Shown one piece after another: positions 5,605-6,873 of a stretch of 6,873 bases of DNA; position 1 is the first letter of the stretch, and every line of letters starts with the position of its first letter. The position numbers and the translations under genes were made by a program. This DNA is from Spartobacteria bacterium. Lineage in GTDB: Bacteria; Verrucomicrobiota; Verrucomicrobiia; Chthoniobacterales; UBA10450. The notes under the pieces were generated by a model. The model was given only the letters and a program-made list of their open reading frames with translations, did not search any database and was not told where the DNA came from. The DNA lies in the NCBI GenBank assembly GCA_021324035.1, contig JAJPJU010000024.1:1-6873 (forward strand), written 5' to 3'.

Positions 5605-6873
5605 TTATCCGAAGATAAGCAGCTGGATCGAGTCGGGCAGATGCTGCGCGACGTTCGTCACGACGCTGCCGCGAAGAAGCTTCGTCAGCGCGGTCCGCTG
5701 GGTAGAACCAATTACGAGATAATCGACTCCCATTGTCGCGGCGAGATCGACAATCGTCGCGGATGCATCCTGGCTCACGGCATAAACCGGAACGACTGAG
5801 ACGCCGCGTTCCTCTCCAAGTTTGATCACGCTGGTCATGATCGCGTTCGCTTCAGGATCGTCCTGCCATTGGGCGCGGCCGAGACGTGTTCCCGCGGCGG
5901 TGTAATAAATTGCGACCTCTTTTACGTAGAGCACGAACAGGCAGGCCTTGCGTAGTCGCGCTTCGTCCAGCGCAAAACTGAGGACCGGTGTAATGCCTCG
6001 CGCCGCCACCATGATCTTTTGACCTTCGCGCAAGCGGGATTGCATTGCGGATTCGAGAGTGGGCGTGACCATTTTGGCGACCTCCCGGGTGACGGTGACC
6101 GTAGTCATGCCTTGTCGTTTTAAGGTGTAAGCGCGCAACGCCAGACCTCCGAGTAAAACGACAAAAACGAAGAAAAGCGCATCCGGTTTTGTTTTCGCGA
6201 GCGTCAGTTCAACGAAAAACAAAACGCAAAATGTAACGCCAAAAAGAAGGTGATCGTACCAGGTGAAGCCGGCGGATCGATTGAATGTGCACGACCCGAC
6301 GTTGACCGCGATCGCTCCGACCACGCCGATGGCGTAAAGTCCGGCCAGCGCGGTGAAGTTGGCAACGAAAAGGAGAACCACAGTCGGCAAACCAATTGCA
6401 ATCAGGAGCGGGTAAATCGGAACCCCATGCCGGTTCAGTTGGCGAAATTGCCGCGGCATCTCGCCATCGCGCGACATCATGTAAAGTAGGCCGACGATCG
6501 CCACGATGGCGGTGTTTGCGGCGCTGAGCAGCAGGAGAAAGAAAACGATTCCAACAATCCAGCCGAAGAAATTGCCGATCGCCGGCGAGAATGTCGCGGT
6601 GGCGAATTGTTCACCGATGAAGCGCAACATGTCCTCACTGCGGAGTTGCAGCACGGAACTGATTGCCGACGTGTCGGTCAGATGCAGCGTCTTGGACAAA
6701 ACCGACGGTAAAGACAACATCGCCCAGCCAAGCAACGCGGTGCCGGCAACCACTTCGATCGCAATCGGCACGATCGCTTTGACCGATTCGCTAGCGACAC
6801 TCGGCTTTTCCAGGGTCGACCCGGGATCGAGTTTCATGACGCCCGTGATGTTGGCGATCGATTCCGCGCCGGA
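5605..6873 (-). CDS. APC-superfamily amino acid permease with C-terminal USP domain (5' end outside window)
   Basis: C-terminal part of an inner-membrane secondary transporter of the amino acid-polyamine-organocation superfamily, fused to a cytoplasmic universal stress protein domain. The frame is open through the right edge: twelve codons (ending SIANITGV) precede the first in-window ATG and read as the conserved APC helix-6 stretch, so that ATG is internal. Numbering from it, hydrophobic segments lie at about 21-47, 88-121, 139-159, 163-183, 195-213 and 219-237. The USP domain runs from about 272 (KIMVAARGITPVLSFALDEA) to the end. Its ATP-binding signature G-x2-G-x9-G-S appears as G377-S-T-Q380-x9-G390-S391, with the second glycine replaced by glutamine. 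The tail suggests control of transport by nucleotide or stress state; that is inference. It is the first visible gene of a three-gene minus-strand run, and the operon promoter must lie beyond the window. Substrate is probably an amino acid, identity unknown. Confidence 0.92.
   Translation of the reverse strand, partial: SGAESIANITGVMKLDPGSTLEKPSVASESVKAIVPIAIEVVAGTALLGWAMLSLPSVLSKTLHLTDTSAISSVLQLRSEDMLRFIGEQFATATFSPAIGNFFGWIVGIVFFLLLLSAANTAIVAIVGLLYMMSRDGEMPRQFRQLNRHGVPIYPLLIAIGLPTVVLLFVANFTALAGLYAIGVVGAIAVNVGSCTFNRSAGFTWYDHLLFGVTFCVLFFVELTLAKTKPDALFFVFVVLLGGLALRAYTLKRQGMTTVTVTREVAKMVTPTLESAMQSRLREGQKIMVAARGITPVLSFALDEARLRKACLFVLYVKEVAIYYTAAGTRLGRAQWQDDPEANAIMTSVIKLGEERGVSVVPVYAVSQDASATIVDLAATMGVDYLVIGSTQRTALTKLLRGSVVTNVAQHLPDSIQLLIFG

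Noticed and set aside
6835..6837. ATG as the true start of the transporter
   Set aside because: The frame stays open to the window edge and the residues upstream (SIANITGV) continue the conserved APC helix; the transporter would otherwise lack its first helices.

Overview
The window comes from a bacterial chromosome, moderately GC-rich by eye. A soil-type Verrucomicrobiota or Acidobacteriota fits best, because tandem ADOP-type ABC permeases of about 800 residues are typical of those phyla and Shine-Dalgarno sequences are weak or absent at the starts. This is an inference from gene style, and no rRNA or other phylogenetic marker is present.

Layout. Positions 1-3699 (+ strand) hold two tandem FtsX/MacB-type ABC permeases of the ADOP family. 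The first is cut by the left window edge; the second is a complete 822-residue protein starting 6 bp after it. Positions 3700-3844 are a 145-bp convergent gap with nested small inverted repeats and a perfect 12-bp palindrome. Positions 3845-6873 (- strand) hold three co-directional genes. In transcription order these are an APC-superfamily amino acid permease fused to a C-terminal universal stress protein (USP) domain (cut by the right edge), a sulfotransferase-like P-loop protein, and a class IV PLP aminotransferase. The first two are separated by one base; the last two by 97 bp that contain a long imperfect hairpin built from an 8-bp tandem repeat. No gene-free stretch exceeds 300 bp.

How the parts relate. 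The two permeases probably belong to an efflux or lipoprotein-handling ABC cluster whose ATPase lies outside the window. The minus-strand genes look like an amino-acid-related operon: an uptake protein with a regulatory USP tail, a possible sulfotransferase, and an aminotransferase. The most notable point is that the sulfotransferase-like gene and the aminotransferase gene, in the same order, correspond to the N- and C-terminal halves of the plant 'branched-chain-amino-acid aminotransferase-like' fusion proteins. That links the two bacterial proteins functionally, although the reaction is unknown.
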